The notes under the pieces are model-generated. The model did not search any database and was not told where the DNA came from. It saw only the letters and a list, made by a program, of their open reading frames with translations. The position numbers and the translations under genes are program-made. Positions 33,626 through 42,891 of a stretch of DNA of 64,000 nt are shown in pieces. This stretch comes from JAGVWJ01 sp964588555. Its GTDB lineage: Archaea; Micrarchaeota; Micrarchaeia; Anstonellales; Bilamarchaeaceae. The stretch spans positions 62,001 to 126,000 of the forward strand of contig CAZPPT010000003.1 of assembly GCA_964588555.1 (NCBI GenBank), written 5' to 3'. The stretch's first letter is position 1. Each line of letters starts with the position of its first letter.

Positions 33626-34564
33626 TTATTGAGCAATAGATAATATGGATGGTTCCTTTTGTGCCGTATCTTTTCTTACCGAAAGACGCAATTTTACCAA
33701 TCGTTTTGACGGGCCTGGAATCGAACCACGTACGACCACATAGTCGTTTTTAACAAAACCATAATTAAGGAATCCTTCGGGCGGGTTTACTTCATCAACA
33801 GTTGAACCAATTTTCATGATGAGCTTGTTAAGTTCAGTGCGTGTGTGGTACCCCATCTGTCCTGCCTGCGGGACTGTGTATAGCACATACGCAGGATGCC
33901 ATTGCCCAAGCGTACCGACATGCCGTCGTTTACCGGTTGCCTTCCTTCGCTGGATACTGATGCCAAAACGTTTTACTGCACCCTGCCATCCTTTTCCCTT
34001 GGTGACTGATATGATATCAACAAATTCACCTGACTTGAAAACTTCGCTGACTTTCAATTCCTTTCCAAGAAGGGATTTTGCATATTCAAGCTTTTCAGTA
34101 GCAGATTGTCCGCCGAGCCCCAGTTCCATGCGTTCAACATGTTTCTTCCCAATGCCAGTTCGTGACGGTTGTGAGAATACGAGGAGGCGTACGTTTGCAA
34201 TATCTTCAGGCTTAAATGAAGGAGTTGCATGGATCTTCTTTATATGGAGTGCCTTGAGTGTTTTTTCATCGCTTACGAGCTCGTCCCCAAGAGAATTTCC
34301 ATCAGTGCCATATGCACGGTAACCATAGACAAAAACAGGCGGAACTTCAACAATCGTTGCTGCGCTTAACACTTCCTGCCCTTTTGAAGGGGACTGTGTG
34401 TCATCGATATGGGAGACATGCGTCATGCCTGCCTTGTATCCTGGAAAACCAAGAATACGTTTAACATTGCTTTCCTGCCAGTATACGCGCGCGTTCTGCT
34501 GCGCTGCCCGTTTTCGTGGGCGAAATGCCATACTGCCTCTTCGAGGTCGGTTAAGGTCTACCAT
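33626..34564 (-). CDS. rpl3: ribosomal protein uL3
   Basis: A 312-residue archaeal L3, first gene of this ribosomal block. FPGYKAGMTHVSHIDD, then VDIISVTKGKGWQGAVKRFG and RRHVGTLGQWHPAYVLYTVPQAGQMGYH, are unmistakable. The start is ATG 34564 (MVDLNRPRRGS) after ACGTGATCAG; the frame upstream runs into the hairpin element and is not coding. A leader of about 155 bases with strong secondary structure precedes it. Confidence 0.95.
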   Translation of the reverse strand: MVDLNRPRRGSMAFRPRKRAAQQNARVYWQESNVKRILGFPGYKAGMTHVSHIDDTQSPSKGQEVLSAATIVEVPPVFVYGYRAYGTDGNSLGDELVSDEKTLKALHIKKIHATPSFKPEDIANVRLLVFSQPSRTGIGKKHVERMELGLGGQSATEKLEYAKSLLGKELKVSEVFKSGEFVDIISVTKGKGWQGAVKRFGISIQRRKATGKRRHVGTLGQWHPAYVLYTVPQAGQMGYHTRTELNKLIMKIGSTVDEVNPPEGFLNYGFVKNDYVVVRGSIPGPSKRLVKLRLSVRKDTAQKEPSILSIAQ

Positions 34565-34615
34565 CTGATCACGTCGTTTTGTGTAACATTTACTAATGCA
34601 TTGCCCGAAAATTTT

Positions 34616-34700
34616 GGAAAAAGTTTCCAATTGTTCGGAGCTCCGAACAATGGACCATAAATCGGTCCGCCGATTTATCGGCCATCAAAACTTTTTCTCC
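34616..34700 (-). repeat. two-hairpin palindromic element in the rpl3 leader (copy A)
   Basis: An outer 10-bp stem, GAAAAAGTTT (34617-34626) with AAACTTTTTC (34688-34697), encloses two hairpins. The first is a perfect 22-base palindrome (34630-34651) flanked by CC and GG; the second is ATAAATCGG/CCGATTTAT with a four-base loop (34657-34678). The order CCAATT-hairpin-AATGG-then-CAT-hairpin is the same as in both arms of the element at 53438-53575, though the stem sequences differ. It lies in the presumed 5' leader of rpl3, downstream of TTTAAATA (about 34750). Confidence 0.75.
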
Positions 34701-34781
34701 GTCGGGTTGCCAAAGTAAAATAAGTGTAATGAAAATGCATAGAAAAGTATTTAAATGTATTTACCATTTTTGAAGAACAAA

Positions 34782-35213
34782 TCACATCTGCCGTTTTGTC
34801 CTCAGGTGCACAGTGCCGTTGAATTTCCGCTTAAGCAGACTCTTAAGCGCCTTGATCCGTTCACCGTCCTTCCCGATAACAAGCCCGCGATCCTTTTCCT
34901 CGACAGTAAGCATGACTGCCTGCTCACCCATCACATCGCGCACTTCGAGTGAAACAATTGAAATGTTGTTAAAGAACTGGCGTACGAATGTCTCGATGTC
35001 TGCACCATCTGCAATGATCGAAACCTTCTTCCTAAAAAGAGATTTAAGTTTCTGGATATTTGCGCCTTCCTTGCTAATCGCCCTGCCGACCTCCTCCGGA
35101 TCCACAATAAAAAGGAGCATTGTCTCGGTGTTTATGTAATCCTTTGGCATGACGCCGGTTACCTTCTCAAACATAGTAAAATAAGAAAGGTCTTCGCTGT
35201 TTAGTTCAACCAC
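34782..35213 (-). CDS. nusA: NusA-like KH-domain transcription factor
   Basis: A 143-residue archaeal NusA homologue consisting of two KH domains only: LLFIVDPEEVGRAISKEGANIQKL and MLTVEEKDRGLVIGKDGERIKALKSLLKR. It binds RNA and is encoded, as usual, downstream of rpoA2 and eL30. The bacterial N-terminal and S1 domains are absent, as in all archaea. What normally follows in archaea (uS12, uS7, EF-1A, uS10) is absent here. Confidence 0.92.
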   Translation of the reverse strand: MVELNSEDLSYFTMFEKVTGVMPKDYINTETMLLFIVDPEEVGRAISKEGANIQKLKSLFRKKVSIIADGADIETFVRQFFNNISIVSLEVRDVMGEQAVMLTVEEKDRGLVIGKDGERIKALKSLLKRKFNGTVHLRTKRQM

Positions 35214-35228
35214 ATGATCACTGCATTA

Positions 35229-35744
35229 TTATTTTTTAGGTTTCTCTACAAGAGACATAAGCGTTGATGAGCCGACATCAAATACCGAGAGCACGCTGAC
35301 GGAGTATGGCCTTCCGCATACTGAGCCAAGCTCAAGGACGTTGCCGTCAAATTCAATGACCGGAACGTTTGACTTCCTGGAATATGCAGTCACTTGTTCC
35401 CGCACTTCTGCGGGCGTATTTCGTGCAAAAATAAACAGTTTAGCCTGTGAATTGATACTTGACTTAAGTGCAGACCGTGAACCGAATTCCACCTTGCCGG
35501 TTTCGACCGCAAGCCGGATTGCTGATGCAAGCGGGTGCTCCTTTTCACGCTTTGACTTTTTCCTGCGGATGACTTTGCGGGTCGGCAAATAATCTTCTTC
35601 CCTAACTTCTTGTGCCCCTTCAGCAGATTCAGAAACGGCTGTTGGAGTTTCTTCTACTTCTTCTGACCCTTCTTGACCTACTGCAGTTTCTGTCACATCT
35701 GAAGATTCTGCATCTTCAATATCTTCTTTTTTCTTGCGTGGCAT
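35229..35744 (-). CDS. rpl30e: ribosomal protein eL30 with long N-terminal extension
   Basis: A 171-residue protein whose C-terminal 95 residues are an L7Ae-fold eL30 (ASAIRLAVETGKVEFGSRSALKSSINSQAKLFIFARNTP to the C-terminus). The first 75 residues are an extra segment: acidic and Ser/Thr/Glu-rich (residues 5-55), then very basic (KVIRRKKSKREKE). Ordinary archaeal eL30 is about 100 residues. Start ATG 35744 with GGAGGT upstream. The location between rpoA2 and nusA is standard. Confidence 0.92.
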   Translation of the reverse strand: MPRKKKEDIEDAESSDVTETAVGQEGSEEVEETPTAVSESAEGAQEVREEDYLPTRKVIRRKKSKREKEHPLASAIRLAVETGKVEFGSRSALKSSINSQAKLFIFARNTPAEVREQVTAYSRKSNVPVIEFDGNVLELGSVCGRPYSVSVLSVFDVGSSTLMSLVEKPKK

Positions 35745-35777
35745 AGTAACGTACCTCCTAAAAAACATTAAACTCCA

Positions 35778-36827
35778 TTATTTTTTTGATTTTTTTGGCG
35801 ACTTCATGAACAGCCGGATCTTCCCAGTACCAATAGGAACGGTCTGCCCGACGATGATGTTTTCAGTTACGCCGATCAGTTTTTCATCCTCTGCAAATGC
35901 ACTTGCATTAATAAGATGCTTTACCGTTTCCTCAAACGCCGCACGGCCAAGGACGCCTACTTTTTCACCGCTTAAACCATGGCGGCCTATGGACTTGACA
36001 ACGCCGTCAAATGTCATTGCGTCTGCTACGAGCATAATATGCCGAATGTCAACAAAGAGGCGCTGCATTGCCATGACGTCGTTTATCTCCTTGACGATTG
36101 CATTACGGGCAGCATCTATACCAAATACCCGTTCAATTTCCTTGATGTTATTAGTATAGACCCGTCGTGGGTCGACTGCTTCATGCGTAATCGCACCAAG
36201 AATGTTGCTTCCTGATGCCCGGACGAAATATTCCTTTTCGCCCCGTACGACAACTGCACGGTTGATGCCTGCGATACCCTTTACCACGGACTCCTTGATC
36301 TTATTTGCAAGCTTTCGGATATAACGGGCAGTGAGGGGCTTTTCCTTTTCATCCTTCTTTTTCTCACGTACTGGCTTGATTGTTATAACAGGTTCGCTGA
36401 CTTTTACGTTTGTTGAGAATTGTTCAAGGGCCTTCTTAAGCGCTGCAAACGTAACGCCGAGTGCCTTGCCGTCCTTTTCACGATAAATAACTGAAATATT
36501 CTTTTCTGAAAGGTCGTCTTCGACCTTTGCGACATCGTTTACAAAGATGCTTGACACATCCTTTGCAACTTTCTCAGCTTCGGTTTCGCTGCGGGAGTAT
36601 GTGCTCTTAAGATACATGTCAATAATTGCCTTTTTTGGCTCCTTTTTTGCATCAACAATTTCGATCAAACGCGGAAGGCCGGTAGGCACGTGTTCCGCAA
36701 CACCTGCATAATGGAACGTACGCATCGTCATCTGCGTACCTGGCTCCCCAATACTTTGTGCAGCAATAACGCCAACTGCCTCGAAAGGCGCAACCATTGC
36801 TTTTGATTTTTTTATTTTTTCAGTCAT
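35778..36827 (-). CDS. rpoA2: RNA polymerase subunit A'' (Rpo1C)
   Basis: A 349-residue C-terminal part of the largest RNA polymerase subunit. VGVIAAQSIGEPGTQMTMRTFHYAG is the conserved trigger-loop/bridge region, and IDAARNAIVKEI, VDIRHIMLVADAMT and AFEETVKHLINAS complete the jaw and cleft. Start ATG 36827 has GGTGA 5 bases upstream. It follows rpoA1 with a 14-base gap. Confidence 0.97.
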   Translation of the reverse strand: MTEKIKKSKAMVAPFEAVGVIAAQSIGEPGTQMTMRTFHYAGVAEHVPTGLPRLIEIVDAKKEPKKAIIDMYLKSTYSRSETEAEKVAKDVSSIFVNDVAKVEDDLSEKNISVIYREKDGKALGVTFAALKKALEQFSTNVKVSEPVITIKPVREKKKDEKEKPLTARYIRKLANKIKESVVKGIAGINRAVVVRGEKEYFVRASGSNILGAITHEAVDPRRVYTNNIKEIERVFGIDAARNAIVKEINDVMAMQRLFVDIRHIMLVADAMTFDGVVKSIGRHGLSGEKVGVLGRAAFEETVKHLINASAFAEDEKLIGVTENIIVGQTVPIGTGKIRLFMKSPKKSKK

Positions 36828-36841
36828 CAACATCACCATAG

Positions 36842-39526
36842 TTATGCCGTATCTACGTCGTCCTGCTTTGCGGTATCTACTGCTTCGGCCTTGCTTGCAA
36901 GCATCGGGTCCTTTGCATCTCCGCCATAGGTAAACTGAACGACACTCATGTCAGCATTACGGACGGAATAGTCGTCGTAGACGACAAGATCCTGAAGCGC
37001 GTTGATAAGCCTGCGCTGCATGTAACCTGAACGTGCAGTCCTGATAGCTGTATTGACAAGTGCCTCCCTGCCGCCCATAGCACAGTGGATATATTCGTAT
37101 GCAGTCAGTCCGCGCTTAAAGGATGAATAAACAAAACCGCGGTCCTTAGGTGCAAGCACACCTGGCTTAAAGTAGGGCAAAAGCCGTTTCTTGTAGCCAC
37201 GCTTTAACCGTTTACTTCGCACAGTCTGCTGTGCGACAAGGGCACTCATCTGAATGGCGTTAAGAAGGCTTCCGCGTGCACCAATCTTTGCCATGATAAT
37301 CGATGAATTCTCCTTGGTAAGGTCATCCTCGACAATCTTCCCAACATCTTCACGGGTTTGGGACGTAATCTGGATGATAAGCGCCTCAAGCGTTTCCTTA
37401 AGGCTCATACCCGGAGAACGTTCAAGGGTCTTGTTCTTATACTGCATGATAAGATTGTCAACTTCGCGGTCACTTTTGTTAAGCGTTTTCGTAATAAATT
37501 CTTCTGCCTTTTCAGAAAGCGTATATTGTTTAAGGGAAACGCTTAACCCTTCCGTGCTGATTGAAAGAAGTGCAAGGCGCGTCACCCTATTAAGAAAATC
37601 AGTGGCAAAGTCGGCACCCTCACTAATAAATATGTGCTCGAGGATCGCGTTTTCGATTGCCTTACTATCGATTGCGCCTTTTGTAAGCTTTCCTTTGCTG
37701 ATTACGATTTCTTCACCCATCTTGGACTGGATCTTCATGCTAAGGTTTGACGGAAGCAATTGCGAAAAGAGAAGCCTGCCTGAGTATTTGCCATTTTTCC
37801 GGTCTGACTCGGGAAATTCCGTAATGCCTATGGAATAAAGGAGGTTTGCTGCTTCTTCCTTAGTAAATTCACGATCTTCACGGGTAAGGAAGTATAAACC
37901 TGAAACATGGTCCTCCTGCGGCTTAATTACCGCATGGCCGTGGCGCGGAGAAAGTAGCTGGTGCCCCACCTTCATAAGGTATCTTGCTTCTGCCTGGGCC
38001 TCTTCGGTCTGGATGATGTGGATATTCATCTCGTCGCCATCAAAGTCTGCGTTGTATGGCGGAATGACGACGGGGTTAAGCCTAAAGGTCCTGCCCGGTA
38101 CGACACGTATCTCGTGGGCCATCATTGAAATGCGGTGGAGACTCGGTTGCCGGTTAAAGATCGCAACGTCGCCATCGATGATATGACGCTCGAGTATCCA
38201 GCCGACTTTTACTAATTCCACAAGCTCTTTCTTAAGTTCAGGGTCATCACCAACACGCAACCGCTTTCCGTCAGGACGGATAAGATAGACGCCCTTTGGA
38301 TATGTAGAGGAGGAAATAAACGCCTTTGCCTGTTCAAGGTTCCATTCAGTCACCCGCATTGGCACGGTGAGTTCCTCTGCCATAGCTTTTGGAATACCAA
38401 CTTCATCAATTTTAAGATTCGGGTCGGGGGAAATAACCGTACGTGCCGAGAAGTTTACCCGCTTTCCGCTTAGGTTGTACCTAAAACGGCCCTCTTTTCC
38501 CTTTAACCGTTGCGCAAGGGTTTTAAGCGGTCTGCCGCTTCGATGGCGTGCCGGGGGGATATTGGCAGTTTCGTTATCAAAGTAAGTTATAACGTGATAT
38601 TGGAGCAATTCCCAAAGGTCTTCAATAATAAGCTGCGGCGCACCTGCATTTATGTTTGCCTCAAGCTTCTGGTTGATCCTGATGATATCTACAAGCTTGT
38701 GCGTGATGTCGTCTTCACTTCGCTCACCCGTTTCAAGCGTAATACTTGGCCGAACGCTTACTGGCGGCACCGGAAGTGCAGTTATGATCATCCACTCAGG
38801 CCTGGAATAAAGCGGGTCAAACCCAAGATCGCGCAAATCATCGTCAGGTATTGATGCAAGCCAATCTCGGATGTCTGTTGGAAGAAGCACTTCCTTGTCC
38901 TTGTAATAAGTAACTGGCTTGAGGAGCTTTATTTCTGGGATGACCGTTCCGCACCGGTTGCATTTTTTGGTAACGGTTTTCTTGCGGGTTTTTTTCTTCT
39001 TTTCCTCACCGGTGATCTCATCGGTAACCAGCTCACTAAGTACGGATGATTCCGCAGGTGCCTGGGCAGGAACCGCTGGTGCGATAGACGTAACGGATGA
39101 AGCTGCCGCCTCGGCCGGTGCCGGGGAAACAGGCGGGACTACGATATCTGAACTGACCTCCTTCTCAACTTCCTGGACAATTTCACTTACAAGTTCTTTT
39201 GCAACAATCCGGCGTTTACAATTCGGGCAGGTACTTTTAAGTACAAATAAGATATGCTTTGCAAATCCGACGTGCGTCACCGGACGGACGAGTTCAAGGT
39301 GGCCAAAATGACCCGGGCATTCCTTAACGCGCCCACCGCATGTTTTGCACCGTAATCCGGGGTCAACGACACCAAGCCTCGTATCTACCAACCCCCCGTC
39401 AATGGGGTAGCCATCATCGTCATACGTATCAGGGACGATAATTTTTGCTGAGCTCATTTTACGGATCATTTCCGGTGAAAACAATGAAAACTTAATCCGG
39501 TCGACAATTTTTTGAACATGTACCAT
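36842..39526 (-). CDS. rpoA1: RNA polymerase subunit A' (Rpo1N) with clamp insertion
   Basis: An 894-residue catalytic subunit. The magnesium-binding motif YNADFDGDEMN is intact, as are LSGKRVNFSARTVISPDPNL and FNRQPSLHR. Zinc ligands Cys60, Cys63, Cys70 and His73 form the first clamp site. The second site, C100-x2-C103 and C189-x2-C192, is split by about 80 extra residues (107-186) rich in Ala, Pro, Ser and Val and ending in a Lys run. That insert is longer than I know from other archaea and is probably an exposed loop. Confidence 0.97.
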   Translation of the reverse strand: MVHVQKIVDRIKFSLFSPEMIRKMSSAKIIVPDTYDDDGYPIDGGLVDTRLGVVDPGLRCKTCGGRVKECPGHFGHLELVRPVTHVGFAKHILFVLKSTCPNCKRRIVAKELVSEIVQEVEKEVSSDIVVPPVSPAPAEAAASSVTSIAPAVPAQAPAESSVLSELVTDEITGEEKKKKTRKKTVTKKCNRCGTVIPEIKLLKPVTYYKDKEVLLPTDIRDWLASIPDDDLRDLGFDPLYSRPEWMIITALPVPPVSVRPSITLETGERSEDDITHKLVDIIRINQKLEANINAGAPQLIIEDLWELLQYHVITYFDNETANIPPARHRSGRPLKTLAQRLKGKEGRFRYNLSGKRVNFSARTVISPDPNLKIDEVGIPKAMAEELTVPMRVTEWNLEQAKAFISSSTYPKGVYLIRPDGKRLRVGDDPELKKELVELVKVGWILERHIIDGDVAIFNRQPSLHRISMMAHEIRVVPGRTFRLNPVVIPPYNADFDGDEMNIHIIQTEEAQAEARYLMKVGHQLLSPRHGHAVIKPQEDHVSGLYFLTREDREFTKEEAANLLYSIGITEFPESDRKNGKYSGRLLFSQLLPSNLSMKIQSKMGEEIVISKGKLTKGAIDSKAIENAILEHIFISEGADFATDFLNRVTRLALLSISTEGLSVSLKQYTLSEKAEEFITKTLNKSDREVDNLIMQYKNKTLERSPGMSLKETLEALIIQITSQTREDVGKIVEDDLTKENSSIIMAKIGARGSLLNAIQMSALVAQQTVRSKRLKRGYKKRLLPYFKPGVLAPKDRGFVYSSFKRGLTAYEYIHCAMGGREALVNTAIRTARSGYMQRRLINALQDLVVYDDYSVRNADMSVVQFTYGGDAKDPMLASKAEAVDTAKQDDVDTA

Positions 39527-39549
39527 CTTGACACCTCAGTTAAGCACCA

Positions 39550-41388
39550 CTATCCCTTATCCTTCAGCAATAGCCTTGGGAATATGTAGAGGGATTTAAT
39601 TTCATCAAGCAGGAGCTTAAATGCGTAACTCATCTCAATTGGGCTTGTGTTTTCACTTTCACAAACAGGACAGATGTCCTTGTTGCGTGCATAATCATGC
39701 GTTGCAACACCGCCGCACTCGTTACATATAAGCTGGGTTGTCTTGTCGCTTTCTTCAAGCAACCGCTCCTTGATAAGCATACTTGCGCCGTATCCGATAA
39801 GGCAGTCACGTTCCATTTCACCAAACCGTAGACCACCTTCACGTGCACGACCCTCAGTCGGCTGGTGCGTAAGCAATTGCACCGGACCGCGTGAACGGAC
39901 ATGCATCTTGTTGCTTACAAGATGATGAAGCCGCTGGTAATAAATGGCACCAACAAAAATGCGTGCCTTGATCTTCTGGCCGCTGATCCCATCATAGAGA
40001 ATTTCCTCGCCAAACTCATCAAAGCCGTTCTTCTTAAGGATTTCTGCGTATTCATCTTCTTTGTTTCCGCTAAACGCAGTCCCGTCCATAAGATGACCTG
40101 CAAAACAGGCTGCCTTTCCACCAAGCATTTCAAGGAGGTGCCCGGCAGTCATTCTTGAGGGAATTGCATGTGGGTTCATGATGAGGTCCGGGCTGATGCC
40201 ATCTTTTGTAAATGGCATGTCTTCCTGCGGGACAATAAGGCCGATAACGCCCTTTTGCCCGTGCCGTGATGCAAACTTGTCGCCGACCTCAGGAACTTTT
40301 ATGGAACGGATGCGGACTTTCACCAAACGGTTGCCGCTTGGCCCCTCGGTGACAAGGACGCTATCAACACGCCCGCTTTCGCTAGGTTTTAATGCAAGCG
40401 AACTTTCATGTTTCTTCTCTTCAATTGCCCCAAATACGGAAATTTCTTCAAGGAAACGCGGGGGAGATGTTTTTCCAACGAGCACGTCCTTTCCCTTAAC
40501 GTCGCTTTCAGGCAGGATAATTCCGTCTTCTGCAAGATTGCGGTATGCCTCCTCGCCGCGATACCCTGCAACTTCGGGCGTCGGGATCTCGACTTTATCC
40601 CGCTGCCCACCCGGGTAAACGCGTTCCTCAGTTTCATAGGTCTTAAACATTGCAACCCTGCCAAGGCCGCGGTCTACGGCATTTTTATTTACAATAACGG
40701 CATCTGCCATATTATATCCGTAATAACTAGTAAGTGCAACAACAAAGTTCTGCCCCGCAGCCTTGTTCTTGAGCTTAAGTGCACGATAAATACTTGTTTG
40801 AAGTATCGGCTGCTGCGGATAAAACATAATATATGCGCGAGTATCAAAACGCAAGTTGAAGTTGTTGGTATACACGCCAAGACTTTGCTTAGCCATGGCA
40901 CATGCCATTGTAATTCTTGGTGAAGAGTTATACTCGGCATAGGGTAAAACGGATGCGACAACACCAAAGATGCTTGAGGGATCTATTTCAAGATGCGTGT
41001 GTTCAGGCGTCAGGTCTTTTTCGTCAAGTGCAACGAATGCGTTTTCCTCTTCCTGCACATCAAGATATTCCACGACCCCCATCTTCACAAGGTGATGCCA
41101 GTTGATCGTATTATTCTTTAGTTTCTCAAGAATCTCAGGCGTGAGCCGTGACTTGCCCTGCTCAACAACAACGAGTGGCCTGCGGACACGACCCTTCCCG
41201 GTCATGACGTGTAACTCATCAAGCCTACTGTTATAATAAATATTAACCTGAAAGTTAAGCTCGTTCATACGGCGTTTCTCGCGTAGTCGTTTTACCAACT
41301 CAGCCCCGTTTGAGTGGGTACCAATGAGTTTGCCGTTGAAATAAACTGATGTTTTTGCATCCGGGGAACGCTTTTTTCGTTTAGCCAT
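39550..41388 (-). CDS. rpoB1: RNA polymerase subunit B' (Rpo2C)
   Basis: A 612-residue C-terminal half of the second-largest subunit. GYNMADAVIVNKNAVDRGLG, GDKFASRHGQKGVIG and GGLRFGEMERDCLIGYGAS are the hybrid-binding and wall motifs; a CxxC...CxxC zinc ribbon (CNECGG, then CPVCES) closes the protein. The B subunit is split into two genes, as in several archaeal lineages. Confidence 0.97.
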   Translation of the reverse strand: MAKRKKRSPDAKTSVYFNGKLIGTHSNGAELVKRLREKRRMNELNFQVNIYYNSRLDELHVMTGKGRVRRPLVVVEQGKSRLTPEILEKLKNNTINWHHLVKMGVVEYLDVQEEENAFVALDEKDLTPEHTHLEIDPSSIFGVVASVLPYAEYNSSPRITMACAMAKQSLGVYTNNFNLRFDTRAYIMFYPQQPILQTSIYRALKLKNKAAGQNFVVALTSYYGYNMADAVIVNKNAVDRGLGRVAMFKTYETEERVYPGGQRDKVEIPTPEVAGYRGEEAYRNLAEDGIILPESDVKGKDVLVGKTSPPRFLEEISVFGAIEEKKHESSLALKPSESGRVDSVLVTEGPSGNRLVKVRIRSIKVPEVGDKFASRHGQKGVIGLIVPQEDMPFTKDGISPDLIMNPHAIPSRMTAGHLLEMLGGKAACFAGHLMDGTAFSGNKEDEYAEILKKNGFDEFGEEILYDGISGQKIKARIFVGAIYYQRLHHLVSNKMHVRSRGPVQLLTHQPTEGRAREGGLRFGEMERDCLIGYGASMLIKERLLEESDKTTQLICNECGGVATHDYARNKDICPVCESENTSPIEMSYAFKLLLDEIKSLYIFPRLLLKDKG

Positions 41389-41408
41389 TTTTTCAACCTC
41401 TTTAAGTG

Positions 41409-42863
41409 TTATTTTACATCAAATGTCTTAAGTATGCGTTCGACATCCGCGTCATTAATCGCAGTACTTACCTCTGCCATTACGGAAAGGTTTTTTACAA
41501 GCGAACAGCTCGGACCTTCGGGGGTTTCGTTGGTACATAGCCGCCCCGTATGAGTTCCGTGAAGGTCACGCGCCTTAAAGTGGGGGTGCTTCTTGCTTAA
41601 TGGAGAAATCAATCTTCGAAGGTGAGAAATTGTCGAAAGGTAGCTCACGCGGTCAAGAAGCTGCGAAACGCCTGTTTGCCCTGCGATCCAGTTTCCAGTT
41701 GCCATTGCGTAGCGGATACGGTCTGCCATCGCATCCTGCCTAACCAATGTATGGACTTGTAGCCTCCGCCCACGCGCGTCTGCGCGGGATGCCTGGTAGA
41801 CGATATCCTTTATAAGGAATTGGAATGCGTACCTGAAAAGCTCCTCCATAAGTTCGCCGGCAAGCTTGACGCGTTTGTTTGCATAGTGGTCTTTATCATC
41901 AGGCGTCAATTCCTTGTGCGCGACACGCACCGTCTTCTCAGCCATGTTTATAAGATACCTGGCCTTTTCAAGCCGTTCTGCCTTACTAACCCCAATGTGT
42001 GGCAAAAGATAGTTATCAATAAGGTTTTCCATCCGTGTCAACCGAAATTCCGCCGGTTGCCCTGGTGAAAGCTTCCTGCTTAAGAGCTCAACAGCCTCTT
42101 CGCGGGTCTTGCTCTCCTCATTTTCAAGGTTCAGAATAATGTCATTCTGCACGTGCTTGTCTGATGAAAATGCCTTTCGGATATCCTGGTTTGACTCAAG
42201 TCCAAGGACACGCAAAAGCTGGATTAAGGATAAGTTTGCAGGCGTAGAGGGGAATTCGCTTGTGAAGATGCCTTCAGCGTTGCGCTCAACGACACAACGT
42301 GCACGAAAACCGAAATAGGTTGAAAAGATCTTTGCAACAATGCCATTGCGTTCATGGGTAAGTATTAGCTTATTTGGAACGAGGTCCTCGATGCTTACAA
42401 GGACGCGTTCGCTGCCGTTAATAATAAAGTAACCGCCTGGATCCTCGGGATCTTCACCGTTCTCAACAAGCTCACTTTCACCCATGTTTGAAAGATAACA
42501 TAATTTGGATTTTATCATGACTGGTATTTCACCGATGAAGACGTCGCTATACGTCGGCCGTTCAACGCCGTTGAAAAGAGGGATTATTTCAAGAAACACG
42601 GGAGAAGCATACGTAAGATTCCTTAAGCGGGCCTCGAGGGGGAAAATCTGCCTGTAGCCGCCCTTTACCTCATAATACCACGGCATCTCAATGCGCACCT
42701 TGCCCAAGCGCAATTCAAACCCTTCAACGTTCGTCTGGATCTTGTCAATGCGGCTTACTACGTTTTGTATCCCGTTTTCAACAAAGCTGTTATATGATTC
42801 TAACTGCTGCTTGACAAGCGTATTGACGCGATAATAAGCCTCGATCATACCTTTTGAAACCAT
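41409..42863 (-). CDS. rpoB2: RNA polymerase subunit B'' (Rpo2N)
   Basis: A 484-residue N-terminal half of the second-largest subunit. GYFIINGSERVLVSIEDLVPNKLIL (lobe), DKDHYANKRVKLAGELMEELFRYAF and HGTHTGRLCTNETPEGPSCSLVKNLS (fork region) are diagnostic. ATG 42863 is preferred because GGGGGAT precedes it; an in-frame GTG exists at 42878. The split from rpoB1 falls at the usual archaeal site. Confidence 0.97.
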   Translation of the reverse strand: MVSKGMIEAYYRVNTLVKQQLESYNSFVENGIQNVVSRIDKIQTNVEGFELRLGKVRIEMPWYYEVKGGYRQIFPLEARLRNLTYASPVFLEIIPLFNGVERPTYSDVFIGEIPVMIKSKLCYLSNMGESELVENGEDPEDPGGYFIINGSERVLVSIEDLVPNKLILTHERNGIVAKIFSTYFGFRARCVVERNAEGIFTSEFPSTPANLSLIQLLRVLGLESNQDIRKAFSSDKHVQNDIILNLENEESKTREEAVELLSRKLSPGQPAEFRLTRMENLIDNYLLPHIGVSKAERLEKARYLINMAEKTVRVAHKELTPDDKDHYANKRVKLAGELMEELFRYAFQFLIKDIVYQASRADARGRRLQVHTLVRQDAMADRIRYAMATGNWIAGQTGVSQLLDRVSYLSTISHLRRLISPLSKKHPHFKARDLHGTHTGRLCTNETPEGPSCSLVKNLSVMAEVSTAINDADVERILKTFDVK

Positions 42864-42891
42864 AGCCCTATCCCCCACGAGTGATTAACGT

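Noticed and set aside
36842..42863. Frameshifts in the polymerase genes because A and B are each in two pieces
   Set aside because: Split A'/A'' is universal in archaea and B'/B'' is common; each piece has its own start, ribosome-binding site and full motif set.
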